Shown here: one piece after another, positions 1-7,428 of the stretch
How the letters are laid out: the number at the start of each line of letters is the position of its first letter
Position numbering within the stretch: the first letter of the stretch is position 1
The notes under the pieces: model-generated
The model's input: the letters and a program-made list of their open reading frames with translations, nothing else
The model's database searches: none
What the model was told of the DNA's origin: nothing
Program-made: the position numbers and the translations under genes
NCBI GenBank assembly: GCA_002363635.1
Contig: DEWM01000067.1
Span: 1 to 25,671 of the forward strand
Direction: 5' to 3'
Length of the DNA stretch: 25,671 bases
Origin: Caryophanales bacterium UBA3210
GTDB lineage: Bacteria > Bacillota_I > Bacilli_A > RFN20 > CAG-449

Positions 1-674
1 CCAGAAATGATTAATGGAGTTCTTGATTCATCAATTAAAATAGAGTCAGCTTCATCAACGATAGCGAAGTTAAGGCCTCTTAAAACTCTTCTCTCAATAG
101 TTTGTGCCATATTATCTCTTAAGTAGTCAAAACCAAGTTCAGAGTTAGTTGTATATGTAATATCTGCAGCATAAGCAGCTTTTTTAGCAGCAGGATCCTT
201 TTCACGTAAGTTAACATCACATGTTAAACCGAGCCATCTATAGACTTGGCCCATTAATTCACAGTCACGAGCTGCTAAGTATTCGTTAACAGTAACAACG
301 TGAACACCTTTGCCTGATAAAGCATTTAAATAAACAGGCATAGTTTCAGTTAAAGTTTTGCCTTCACCTGTCTTCATTTCTGCAACATCACCTTCGTGAA
401 TGATGATACCGCCGATAACTTGAACGTAGTAAGGATATTCGCCTCTTACACGTTTATCTGCTTCTCTACATACAGCGAATGCTTCAGGTAAAATATCATC
501 TAATGTTTTTCCTTCTGCAAGTAACTGTTTAAAATAAGGTGTCTTTGCTTTTAATTCATCATCAGATAATGCTGCCATTTCATCTGCATAAGAAAGAACC
601 TGTTTAGCGCGTCTTTCAATTTTCTTTAATGCACGCTGGTCTACTCTCAAAATCTTATCTAGAAAGTTTGCCAT
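1..674 (-). CDS. secA: Preprotein translocase ATPase SecA (N-terminal part, runs off the window)
   Basis: SecA is the ATP-driven motor that pushes unfolded preproteins through the SecYEG channel at the cytoplasmic membrane. About 224 N-terminal residues are visible. I translated them from the minus strand because the frame has no stop inside the window. They contain the nucleotide-binding motif MKTGEGKT, the stretch [11 protein letters not shown], and the DEAD-type Walker B region [15 protein letters not shown], all in SecA order. The ATG at 674 is preceded by a strong Shine-Dalgarno (GGAGG on the minus strand, 683-687) and a clear promoter. The gene lies downstream of comFC, as secA often follows comF genes in Firmicutes. 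The C-terminal half lies outside the window, so completeness cannot be judged. Confidence 0.97.
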   Translation of the reverse strand, partial: MANFLDKILRVDQRALKKIERRAKQVLSYADEMAALSDDELKAKTPYFKQLLAEGKTLDDILPEAFAVCREADKRVRGEYPYYVQVIGGIIIHEGDVAEMKTGEGKTLTETMPVYLNALSGKGVHVVTVNEYLAARDCELMGQVYRWLGLTCDVNLREKDPAAKKAAYAADITYTTNSELGFDYLRDNMAQTIERRVLRGLNFAIVDEADSILIDESRTPLIIS

Positions 675-698
675 TTTATATTCCTCCGTAAAATAACT

Positions 699-717
699 CA
701 ATGTATATTATACATTG
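699..717. promoter_or_regulatory. Perfect palindrome over the secA -10 box (candidate operator)
   Basis: Arms CAATGTATA (699-707) and TATACATTG (709-717) are perfect reverse complements around a single T. The palindrome covers the secA -10 hexamer and reaches the expected start point. This placement is typical of a repressor operator. The sequence does not match a box I can name, and an AT-rich chance palindrome is not excluded. Confidence 0.45.
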
Positions 718-735
718 TGTAAGGCCTTACTGCAA
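707..735 (-). promoter_or_regulatory. secA sigma-A-type promoter
   Basis: On the minus strand a -35 box TTGCAG (730-735) and a perfect -10 box TATAAT (707-712) are separated by exactly 17 bp. The start point should fall near 700, about 25 nt before the secA ATG. This gives secA its own promoter, separate from the comF genes upstream. Confidence 0.8.
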
Positions 736-776
736 TTGAGGATTTTAATTTAAAGTGCGGAAAATAAGACTTTTGT

Positions 777-1385
777 CTACTTTTCATTCTTATGACATAA
801 AACTAAGACTTTTATAACCTTAGGATTATATTTTTTTACATATTTAATCGCCGCCTTAATAGATGAACCAGTTGTCATAATATCATCGACAATTAAGATT
901 TTTTTATTAGTCAATTCTTCACCATTTATAACATCTAATTTTTCATAAACTTTTTCTCTTTCAGCTTTATTCAAATCTGATTGTTTATAATGAATCTTTT
1001 TATATAAACAATTAATAAAAGGAAGATTGAGGCATTTAAAAATTTCTATTACATGATTAAAGCCTCTTTTTTCATCATCCTCTTTAGAGGAAGGTAAAGG
1101 GACTAGATAATAACCTCTATACTTTAAGCGTAATTCATATACAAATCTACATAAGAAAATATCTTTTAATTCAAAGTCAAAACAGCCTTTAAAATTAAAA
1201 ATCAAATTACGCATTTTTTCATTATAATCATATAATATTTGATAATGTATTCCATCTTTATAAAACGACCTAAAGATAGGTATTAACTCATTAAAACAAG
1301 TAGAACAAATACAGATATTTTTATTAAAAAATTGAATGCCAAAATAAGTGAAATTCTTAAAGCAAACCTTACATATTTTTGACAT
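777..1385 (-). CDS. comFC: ComF-family phosphoribosyltransferase-like protein
   Basis: ComFC-family proteins (also called GntX/ComF) take part in DNA uptake during natural transformation and pair with the ComFA helicase. At 202 aa the protein has the family length. The N terminus has a zinc-ribbon-like cysteine set (C5, C8, then C25/C27/C30). Residues 106-111 give KRGFNH, close to the conserved RGFN motif, and residues 166-173 give VDDIMTTG, the PRPP-binding loop of type I phosphoribosyltransferases. The start overlaps the end of comFA by 17 nt, with an AGAGG ribosome site about 9 nt upstream inside comFA, so the two are translationally coupled. The family's enzymatic substrate is not established. 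A weak AGAC/GTCT hairpin follows the stop codon. Confidence 0.9.
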   Translation of the reverse strand: MSKICKVCFKNFTYFGIQFFNKNICICSTCFNELIPIFRSFYKDGIHYQILYDYNEKMRNLIFNFKGCFDFELKDIFLCRFVYELRLKYRGYYLVPLPSSKEDDEKRGFNHVIEIFKCLNLPFINCLYKKIHYKQSDLNKAEREKVYEKLDVINGEELTNKKILIVDDIMTTGSSIKAAIKYVKKYNPKVIKVLVLCHKNEK

Positions 1386-2514
1386 AAGTATTAGCCTCTT
1401 TTATCTTTTCAAGAGCACTTCTTATTTCATCATTTTCTTTATCACAAAAGAAAATAACTTCACCGTCCCACGCATCAATTTTTCTACCTACTCTACCTGC
1501 AATTTGAATTAAAGTTTTCTCATCGTAAATCGGTGAAGAAGCATCATCGACAATTACTTGCAAATTCTTAACCGTTACCCCTCTTTCTAAAATTGATGTA
1601 GTAATTAAATAACGATATTCACCTTTTTTAAAAGCACTTATAATTTCTTCTCGATTAGATTTTTTAGAATGAACTACCGCGCCTTGTTTATAAAATATTT
1701 TTAATTTATTAAATAATATTTCTGCTTTATCAATAGTAGGTTCAAAAATAAAGCATTGCTTATTATCATTTAAAAATTGTTTTAATTTTTTACTAATTAA
1801 AATATCTCTAAAAAATGGAGATACTATAACTTTTGGTACAATTAAAGGATGTCCGTGGTATCTAGTTTTAAGTTCAAAGAATTTACCTCCAGTATCTCTA
1901 ACTTCTTTGATCATAGAAGGCAAAGGAGTTGCGCTCATCATAATAAAATTTCCCTTGAGAGATTTATTAAAATAAGTATGTAATATTTCATTTCCTTGAT
2001 AAGGAAAAGCATCTGTTTCATCAATAATTAATAAATCAAAATAATGTTCATAACGATATAATTGATGACAAGTTAATAAAATAATATCAGCTTCTAAATT
2101 ACTAGTATGTCCTCCATATACTGAAGTTACTGAATTAGAGGGAAACGCTGATTTAATTCTCTCTTCAAGTTCAATCACAACATCTTTACGAGGAATAGTA
2201 AAGCCAACTTGTAAGCCAAAACTTAAAGCATAAGCAATAGTTCGATATACCAGTTCAGTTTTTCCCGCACCACATACCGCATGAATTAAAGAATTCTTAT
2301 GATTTGCAAAAGCTTCTTTAACACCTGTTGCAATATTTTCTTGTTCTTCACTTAATTCGTAAGATAATTCTTCTTTTAAATCCGAATTAGGATTAATGTA
2401 ATGAAATGATGCACTTTTACCATTAAAACTTAAGCAAAGTCTACAATATGGTTTGTTATTTATATAACCAATATATCGAGAATTAGTATTTCCACATTTT
2501 TCACAAACGAACAT
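1369..2514 (-). CDS. comFA: ComFA DEAD-type competence helicase/translocase
   Basis: ComFA is the cytoplasmic ATPase thought to help pull transforming single-stranded DNA into the cell. The 381-aa protein starts with a four-cysteine zinc finger (C4, C7, C24, C27). It then has Walker A (AVCGAGKTE, around 79-87), a DETD Walker B (165-168), the SAT motif (194-196), and a C-terminal helicase motif QIAGRVGRK. The four-cysteine finger separates ComFA from PriA and RecG, which share its helicase core. Because the finger begins at residue 4, the start cannot lie further downstream. That ATG follows directly on the U-run of a terminator-like hairpin, and its AAAGGA ribosome site lies at the 3' arm of the same hairpin. 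Together with comFC it suggests the lineage has, or recently had, natural transformation. No other competence gene is in the window. Confidence 0.93.
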   Translation of the reverse strand: MFVCEKCGNTNSRYIGYINNKPYCRLCLSFNGKSASFHYINPNSDLKEELSYELSEEQENIATGVKEAFANHKNSLIHAVCGAGKTELVYRTIAYALSFGLQVGFTIPRKDVVIELEERIKSAFPSNSVTSVYGGHTSNLEADIILLTCHQLYRYEHYFDLLIIDETDAFPYQGNEILHTYFNKSLKGNFIMMSATPLPSMIKEVRDTGGKFFELKTRYHGHPLIVPKVIVSPFFRDILISKKLKQFLNDNKQCFIFEPTIDKAEILFNKLKIFYKQGAVVHSKKSNREEIISAFKKGEYRYLITTSILERGVTVKNLQVIVDDASSPIYDEKTLIQIAGRVGRKIDAWDGEVIFFCDKENDEIRSALEKIKEANTYVKNM

Positions 2515-2554
2515 AAAAAAAACATCCTTTCAAATAATCTATTAGGATGTTTTT
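2515..2554 (-). terminator. Intrinsic terminator after rpiB that abuts the comFA start
   Basis: Read on the minus strand, AAAAACATCCT (2554 to 2544) pairs over 11 bp with AGGATGTTTTT (2528 to 2518) across a 15-nt loop. The 3' arm runs into eight consecutive U residues (2522-2515). The comFA ATG (2514-2512) begins at the very next base. The hairpin therefore both ends the prfA-to-rpiB transcript and occludes the comFA ribosome site. Confidence 0.75.
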
Positions 2555-2569
2555 AATATTTTACAAATT

Positions 2570-2998
2570 TTATTTTTCGATTTTTTCAACACGACGTAAG
2601 TGTCTACCACCTTCGAATTCTGTGTTTAAGAAAATATGTGTTCTTCTTTTAACATCTTCAAGGTCCATAAACTTTTGTGAGAAAGCAATCATGTTAGCGT
2701 TATTATGTTGCCTCATTAAAGCAGATACTTCATCGTTATAACCCATTCCGCATCTTACTCCACGTACTTTGTTTGCAGTCATCATGACACCTTCACCTGA
2801 AGTACAAACAACAATGCCTTTATCAACTTCTCCACTTGCAACAAGTTCTGCTGCTTTTCTAGCAAAATCAGGATAATCACAAGAATCAGTAGTATAAGTT
2901 CCGCAGTCAATGACTTCGTTACCTTCTTGCTTAAGCATTTCTACTAATGCGTTCTTTGTATCAAGTCCTCCATGATCACAAGCAATTGAAATTTTCAT
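2570..2998 (-). CDS. rpiB: Ribose-5-phosphate isomerase B
   Basis: RpiB interconverts ribose 5-phosphate and ribulose 5-phosphate in the non-oxidative pentose phosphate pathway. The 142-aa length and motif order are typical of the RpiB/LacAB family: ACDHGG at 6-11 with the conserved D8-H9, the DYPDFA segment at 41-46, the catalytic cysteine C65 in VVCTSGEG, TANKVRGVR, and RQHNNANMIAF near 96-106. The phosphate loop reads CTSGEG where many relatives have CGTGIG, a mild variation. A galactose-6-phosphate isomerase subunit is less likely because no lac genes are nearby. A GGGAGG ribosome site overlaps the end of tsaC, and the gap to tsaC is 3 nt, so it belongs to the prfA-prmC-tsaC transcript. 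Confidence 0.93.
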   Translation of the reverse strand: MKISIACDHGGLDTKNALVEMLKQEGNEVIDCGTYTTDSCDYPDFARKAAELVASGEVDKGIVVCTSGEGVMMTANKVRGVRCGMGYNDEVSALMRQHNNANMIAFSQKFMDLEDVKRRTHIFLNTEFEGGRHLRRVEKIEK

Positions 2999-3001
2999 AA
3001 T

Positions 3002-3607
3002 TTAATCCTCCCAAGTTTTCTTAATTTCATCAAATTTAATTGTACCTTCTCTAACTAAAGCAATATCTTCATCACAGATAACAATAGTTGAAGGAACCGC
3101 AGATTTAGTTTCACCATCTACAATGTAAGGTATTTTATTATTAAAGACTTCATATGTGCCTTTAAAATCAGCATTAGAAACTTGTCCAGAGATATTCGCG
3201 CTTGTTACTAGCATTGGTTCTTTAACATTTGCAATTAAAGTACAAACTTCTTCTTTACCTGCAACTCTAACTCCAATATAATTTGAAGATAAAGTTACCC
3301 AATGAGGTAAATGTTCTTTTGGTTTAAGAAGTAAAGTAATTTCCCCAGGCATATATTTATCAATTAATTTTTGAGTTTTTTCATTGATATAAGCATATTT
3401 ACCAATTTCACTAGGAGAAGATAGCATTAAAGTGAAAGGTTTATCAGGTCTTCTATTTTTAACTCTAACCATTTCTTCAAAAGCTTCTTCTTTACTTGCA
3501 ATACATCCAAGTCCATATACAGTTTCAGTAGGGAAAGCGACTACTCCACCATCTTGAATGCATTTAATTAAATCTTTGTTTGTAAATTCTACAATTTTAG
3601 TTTCCAT
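3002..3607 (-). CDS. tsaC: L-threonylcarbamoyladenylate synthase (YrdC/Sua5 family)
   Basis: This enzyme makes threonylcarbamoyl-AMP from threonine, bicarbonate and ATP, the first step of the t6A37 modification of ANN-decoding tRNAs. The protein has the YrdC fold signatures GGVVAFPTETVYGLGC near the N terminus, the KNRRPDKPF motif (KxRxxxKP), and TSANISGQ. It ends about where the YrdC domain ends, so it is the short TsaC form without the Sua5 C-terminal domain. An in-frame ATG at 3622 would add five residues. I prefer the ATG at 3607 because an AAGGTGAT ribosome site sits 5-6 nt upstream of it, inside the longer reading. The B. subtilis counterpart is ywlC, also close to prfA and prmC. Confidence 0.93.
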   Translation of the reverse strand: METKIVEFTNKDLIKCIQDGGVVAFPTETVYGLGCIASKEEAFEEMVRVKNRRPDKPFTLMLSSPSEIGKYAYINEKTQKLIDKYMPGEITLLLKPKEHLPHWVTLSSNYIGVRVAGKEEVCTLIANVKEPMLVTSANISGQVSNADFKGTYEVFNNKIPYIVDGETKSAVPSTIVICDEDIALVREGTIKFDEIKKTWED

Positions 3608-3638
3608 TTTTATCACCTTCATAATTATATCTCTTAGA

Positions 3639-4460
3639 CTATTTATTTAATACAAGGAAACGAACAAAATTGTTAATATCCTTAATAAATTCATATGAGT
3701 AAGAAGGTATATATTCTTTAATTAATTTAGTTAATCCCTCTTCTAAATCAGGAGAAATTTCAAATATTGCAAAGCCATCATCATTAAGATGCTTGTCGAT
3801 ATCTTTAATAATCTTATGATAAATAGCAAGTCCATCTTCTTCTGCAAATAAGGCAAGTTCAGGTTCATATTTTAAAACTGATTCACCTACAAAATTACCT
3901 CTTTTAATATAGGGAGGATTAGAAACGATAATATCGTATTTCTTATCGTTAATAGGAGCAAAACAATCTCCTAAAAAGAAATTAACTTTACCATTAAGTT
4001 CTTTATTATTTTCTTTAGCAACTTCTAAAGTTTCCAAAGAAATATCAATCGCATCTACTAAAGGATTATTTAATTCTTTATCTAGAGTTAAAGCAATACA
4101 TCCAGTCCCTGTTCCAATATCTAGAATTGATAAATTAGGGCTAGTAGATACTCTATTTATAACATAATAAACTAACTCTTCAGTTTCATTACGAGGAATT
4201 AAAGTGACACCTTCTTTAACAATAAAATCACGTCTATAGAAAGGTGCTTTACCAATAATGTAATAAAGAGGTTTGCCATCTAAATATTCTTGAACTCTCT
4301 TATTAAATTCACTTTCTTCAATTAAAAGGTCATCTTTAATAAATAATTCCTCACGAGATAAAGAAAAAGTCTTCTCTAAAAGATAAAAAATATCTTCTTT
4401 GAAGACTTGGTCTTCGCTTAAAGATAAAGTTTTTCTCATTAAATCTTTAAGCTTAGTCAT
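3639..4460 (-). CDS. prmC: Release factor glutamine N5-methyltransferase
   Basis: PrmC uses S-adenosylmethionine to methylate the glutamine of the GGQ motif of peptide release factors, which speeds translation termination. The 273-aa protein has an N-terminal helical substrate-recognition domain, the PRNETEEL motif (89-96, usually PRPETE), the SAM-binding loop DIGTGTG (114-120), and the catalytic NPPY motif (181-184). It overlaps its substrate gene prfA by 8 nt, the classical prfA-prmC pairing, which supports this over other Class I methyltransferases. No strong ribosome site precedes the ATG, consistent with translational coupling. Confidence 0.96.
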   Translation of the reverse strand: MTKLKDLMRKTLSLSEDQVFKEDIFYLLEKTFSLSREELFIKDDLLIEESEFNKRVQEYLDGKPLYYIIGKAPFYRRDFIVKEGVTLIPRNETEELVYYVINRVSTSPNLSILDIGTGTGCIALTLDKELNNPLVDAIDISLETLEVAKENNKELNGKVNFFLGDCFAPINDKKYDIIVSNPPYIKRGNFVGESVLKYEPELALFAEEDGLAIYHKIIKDIDKHLNDDGFAIFEISPDLEEGLTKLIKEYIPSYSYEFIKDINNFVRFLVLNK

Positions 4461-5547
4461 TATATTTTTTTGCCTCTTGTTCCATTAAATCTTGCTGGTT
4501 AGCATTGATTAATGCTTCGATAATATCTTCAAGATCGCCTTCCATAACACGGTCTAATTTTTGAATAGTATAGCCAATTCTATGGTCAGTAACACGGTTT
4601 TGAGCGTAGTTGTATGTTCTAATCTTTTCAGATCTTTCACCTGTACCAACTTTTAATCTTCTTTCAGAACCAACTGCTGCATCTTGTTCAGCTTGTTTTG
4701 CTGCTAAAAGTTTTTGTTTTAACATGTTCATAGCAATTTCACGGTTTTGGATTTGTGATCTTTCAATTTGTGAAGCTGCGACAATACCTGTAGGAATATG
4801 GGTAATACGGACTGCGGATTCAGTTTTGTTGACGTTTTGTCCACCTGCACCCTGTGATCTATATGTATCAATCTTTAAATCTGCTGGGTTAATTTCAATT
4901 TCAACCTTTGGTACTTCAGGCATAACTAAAACAGTAGCAGTAGAAGTTTGGATTCTACCGTTAGCTTCAGTTACTGGAATACGTTGAACTCTGTGAGCAC
5001 CTGATTCGAATTTCAATTTAGAATAAACTTTATCACCCTTAACTTGGAATGAAATGTTTGAATATCCGCCTGCAGCAGATGGAGTAGAATCAAGAACTTG
5101 AACTTTCCAACCTTGGTTTTCTGCATAACGAGTGTACATTCTAAATAAATCGCCAGCGAAAATGTTAGCTTCGTCTCCACCTGCTGCACCCTTAATTTCA
5201 CAGATAATATCTTTATCATCGTTAGGGTCACGTGGAAGTAACATAATCTTTAATTTTTGATATGTTTCTTTATTCTTTTCGCTTAATTCTTTAATTGTTT
5301 CTTTAGCAAATTCGACAATTTCAGGATCTGATTCATTAACCATAATTTGTGCATCTTCTAAATCTGCTAAATCTTTTTTATAGCCTCTATAAACTTCAAG
5401 AGGTTCTTCTAAGTTTGCTTTTTCTTTACTTAAAGCAGTGAGTTTTTCAACATCAGAGCCAATTTCAGGATCAGCAAGTAATTTATCTATTTCTGCATCT
5501 CTAGCAAGCATTGCTTCGAGTCTAGAAATCATTTTATCTTCTGCCAT
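4453..5547 (-). CDS. prfA: Peptide chain release factor 1
   Basis: RF1 recognises UAA and UAG stop codons in the ribosomal A site and triggers peptide release. The 364-aa protein has the full domain order: an N-terminal coiled region, then a PVT tripeptide at 191-193 in the codon-recognition position (the PxT type of RF1, against SPF in RF2), then the GGQ catalytic motif at 235-237 in RSQGAGGQNVNKTESAVR. A GGAG ribosome site lies 8-12 nt before the ATG at 5547. It is the first gene of the prfA-prmC-tsaC-rpiB group. Genes in the window also end in TGA, so the genome needs an RF2 as well, which is not present here. Confidence 0.97.
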   Translation of the reverse strand: MAEDKMISRLEAMLARDAEIDKLLADPEIGSDVEKLTALSKEKANLEEPLEVYRGYKKDLADLEDAQIMVNESDPEIVEFAKETIKELSEKNKETYQKLKIMLLPRDPNDDKDIICEIKGAAGGDEANIFAGDLFRMYTRYAENQGWKVQVLDSTPSAAGGYSNISFQVKGDKVYSKLKFESGAHRVQRIPVTEANGRIQTSTATVLVMPEVPKVEIEINPADLKIDTYRSQGAGGQNVNKTESAVRITHIPTGIVAASQIERSQIQNREIAMNMLKQKLLAAKQAEQDAAVGSERRLKVGTGERSEKIRTYNYAQNRVTDHRIGYTIQKLDRVMEGDLEDIIEALINANQQDLMEQEAKKYND

Positions 5548-5576
5548 TTTGCTCTTCTCCTTTCGAAAGCCGCTAC

Positions 5577-5650
5577 TATCTTATCAAAAAAGAGTAGAAA
5601 AATAAATAGAAATCTATTTATATGATTTTTTGTATACATGTGATAAGATA
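5577..5650. promoter_or_regulatory. Divergent control region between prfA and the phosphatase gene
   Basis: A perfect 10-bp inverted repeat, TATCTTATCA (5577-5586) and TGATAAGATA (5641-5650), encloses a second perfect palindrome, ATAAATAGA (5602-5610) and TCTATTTAT (5613-5621). A minus-strand promoter for prfA can be read as TTATCA (5646-5641), an 18-bp spacer and TATAAA (5622-5617). For the plus gene an extended -10, TGATAAGAT (5641-5649), precedes a short leader with the AGGTGA ribosome site. The promoter boxes are therefore embedded in the inverted repeats. The assignments are moderate at best. Confidence 0.45.
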
Positions 5651-5666
5651 AGTCTCAGGTGATTTT

Positions 5667-6767
5667 ATGTATAGATTTGATATTAACAACAACTTAGTTT
5701 CACTTGCTAATTCAATTTTAAAATATTTTACAGGAGAAAGTTTCCACACTACTAACACAAACTTAGATTACTATTTATCCTCAAAAAAATACAAAAAAAT
5801 TGCAGTTTTATTATTTGATGGATTTGGAAAATCTATTAGAGAAAAGACATTAAAAGAATCAGATTTTTTACGCAAAAAGACTAAATTTACTATCTCTAGT
5901 ATCTTCCCACCTACAACAGTTGCGGCAACTACTGCAATCAACACTGCAAAATATCCTGTCGAAACAGGTTGGCTTGGTTTGGAACAGTATTTTAAAGATA
6001 GAAATCAAGTAGTAGAAATGTTTACAAATAGATGTATTAATACAGGTGAATATATCGAAGGACCATCTTTATCAAATACCCTAGTTCCATATACTAATAT
6101 CTGTGATTTAATCAATAAGAATTCAAAGGCCCATTCTGAGCTAGTTATGCCTTATCCTATCGATAAGCAAGGTCCAAACAACCTCAACGATTGGTTACAA
6201 AAAATCTCTTCAAAATTAAATCAATATGATGAAGCATATTATTATTGTTATTGGGCAAGTCCAGATAACATAATTCACGAATACGGCACAGACCATCCAA
6301 AAGTAAGGAATTTTTGTAAGCTAGCTAATAAATTATTAGTTAAATTTGCTAAAGAACATCCTGACACTTTATTCATCGTTTTAGCAGATCATTCTCTAGT
6401 TGATTCAAAATTCTTCTACATCTATGAACACGATGATTTTGCCTCTACTTTAGCAAACACAATGTCTCTAGATTCAAGAAGTACAATGTTCCACGTTAAA
6501 AGCGATAAGAAAGAAGAATTCGTTTCTTTATTCAATAAATATTACGGACAGTATTTCGTTTTAAAAACTCGTCAAGAAGTCATAGATGAAAAATGGTTTG
6601 GTGAAGGTAAAGAAAATCCACATTTTAGAGACTTTTTAGGGGATTTTATGGCGACTTCAGTAAGTGAATATGGCTTTACATATGACAAAGAAAATACTAT
6701 GAAAGGCGCACATTCTGGTTCACTAGAAGAAGAGTCATTAATTGATGTTTCTCTCTTAAACATATAA
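5667..6767 (+). CDS. Alkaline-phosphatase-superfamily phosphodiesterase/pyrophosphatase-like protein
   Basis: The 366-aa protein matches the nucleotide pyrophosphatase/phosphodiesterase branch of the alkaline phosphatase superfamily, which uses two metal ions and a Thr or Ser nucleophile. Visible site residues in order are D51 in LLFDGFG, the nucleophile region FPPTTVAATT (80-89, Thr83 or Thr84), D200 and H204 in SPDNIIHEYG, D241-H242 in LADHSL, and H349 in GAHSGSLEEE. All expected metal ligands seem present, so it should be active. There is no signal peptide or membrane helix, so it is probably cytoplasmic and the substrate is unknown. It has an AGGTGA ribosome site and stands alone between divergent prfA and the toxin-antitoxin pair. 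Its neighbours do not suggest a pathway. Confidence 0.82.
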   Translation: MYRFDINNNLVSLANSILKYFTGESFHTTNTNLDYYLSSKKYKKIAVLLFDGFGKSIREKTLKESDFLRKKTKFTISSIFPPTTVAATTAINTAKYPVETGWLGLEQYFKDRNQVVEMFTNRCINTGEYIEGPSLSNTLVPYTNICDLINKNSKAHSELVMPYPIDKQGPNNLNDWLQKISSKLNQYDEAYYYCYWASPDNIIHEYGTDHPKVRNFCKLANKLLVKFAKEHPDTLFIVLADHSLVDSKFFYIYEHDDFASTLANTMSLDSRSTMFHVKSDKKEEFVSLFNKYYGQYFVLKTRQEVIDEKWFGEGKENPHFRDFLGDFMATSVSEYGFTYDKENTMKGAHSGSLEEESLIDVSLLNI

Positions 6768-6798
6768 TTATTTTTAATTAAGGAACATAAAATAGCTA

Positions 6799-6834
6799 TT
6801 GTAATTGTGGCATAATTGTGCTATAATTATGTCA
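6799..6834 (+). promoter_or_regulatory. Toxin-antitoxin promoter with three 11-bp direct repeats
   Basis: A -35 box TTGTAA (6799-6804) and an extended -10 TGCTATAAT (hexamer 6822-6827) are spaced by 17 bp. Three consecutive 11-bp repeats overlie it: TAATTGTGGCA (6802-6812), TAATTGTGCTA (6813-6823) and TAATTATGTCA (6824-6834), one per helical turn. An inverted pair CATAATT (6811-6817) and AATTATG (6825-6831) is nested in them. This is where a Phd/YefM-type antitoxin would bind to repress its own operon. Confidence 0.75.
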
Positions 6835-6850
6835 GAAAGAAGGTGTTTTT

Positions 6851-7108
6851 ATGCAAATATTACCTATTAAGGATTTAAGAGATACTAATAAAATATCCGA
6901 TTTATGTAATGAGACTAATGAACCTATATTTATAACTAAAAATGGTTATGGTGATATGGTTGTAATGAGTATTAAAACATATGAAGAAAAATTAGAAAGA
7001 ATTGAAATGTATGAAGCTATAATTGAAGGACTTCAAAATGTCAATGATGGTAAAATTAAAAATGGACCTTCTGCCATTGAGGAGTTAAAGAAGAAATATG
7101 ATTTATAG
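6851..7108 (+). CDS. Antitoxin, Phd/YefM type
   Basis: An 85-aa protein placed directly before a ParE/RelE-like toxin. The N-terminal part (about 1-50) resembles the Phd/YefM DNA-binding fold: the start MQILPIKDLRD, a helix, then PIFITKNGYGDMVVMSIKTYEE, with the typical 'xPIxITKNGxGDxVVMS' strand pair. The C-terminal third is charged and helical, as expected for the segment that wraps the toxin. It should neutralise the toxin and repress the operon through the repeats upstream. The ribosome site is GAAGG just upstream, and the stop overlaps the toxin start by 11 nt, the usual coupling for such pairs. I do not assign a narrower subfamily name. Confidence 0.87.
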   Translation: MQILPIKDLRDTNKISDLCNETNEPIFITKNGYGDMVVMSIKTYEEKLERIEMYEAIIEGLQNVNDGKIKNGPSAIEELKKKYDL

Positions 7109-7397
7109 TTATGAATTAACTGACTTAGTAATAAAAGATATAGATGATACTTTAAATTATATTTCTAATAAATTATGCAATAAAAAAGCTGCGATTGACT
7201 TGATGAATAACATAGAGGCTTGCATAAATAATATATGTGCATTCCCGTTATCTTATCCAAATTGTAACTATTATTTAATTAAAGATGATTCTATTAGACA
7301 TGCAGTAATTAAAAATTATATTCTTGTTTTTAAAATTTATGATAATAAGATAGTATTTTTAAGATTTAAATACTCAAAGCAAAATACACTTTTATAA
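7098..7397 (+). CDS. Toxin of the RelE/ParE superfamily
   Basis: The 99-aa protein has the compact RelE/ParE layout: an N-terminal strand (YSYELTDLVIKDIDD), a helical pair holding YISNKLCNKKAAIDLMNNIEACINNI, an FPLSYP turn, a strand carrying R in DDSIRHAVIKNYILVFKIY, and a final strand IVFLRFKYSKQNTLL. RelE members cleave mRNA at the ribosome while ParE members act on gyrase. The sequence does not decide between them, and the NYILVFKI strand is common in both. It shares 11 nt with the antitoxin gene and is followed at once by a strong terminator, so the pair forms a self-contained two-gene unit. Confidence 0.85.
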   Translation: MIYSYELTDLVIKDIDDTLNYISNKLCNKKAAIDLMNNIEACINNICAFPLSYPNCNYYLIKDDSIRHAVIKNYILVFKIYDNKIVFLRFKYSKQNTLL

Positions 7398-7426
7398 GAA
7401 TCAGGTGTTTTACTTGATTCTTTTTT
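7396..7426 (+). terminator. Terminator of the toxin-antitoxin unit
   Basis: The hairpin has an 8-bp core AAGAATCA (7396-7403) with TGATTCTT (7415-7422). Three more pairs (one G-U) close on a 5-nt loop, and a T-run follows (7421-7426). The 5' arm begins inside the toxin stop codon. Confidence 0.85.
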
Positions 7427-7428
7427 AA

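Noticed and set aside
2570..2998. RpiB with a CTSGEG phosphate loop read as an inactive or new enzyme
   Set aside because: The catalytic cysteine, D8-H9 and downstream NKVRGVR and HNNAN motifs are kept, and this loop varies among active Firmicutes relatives.
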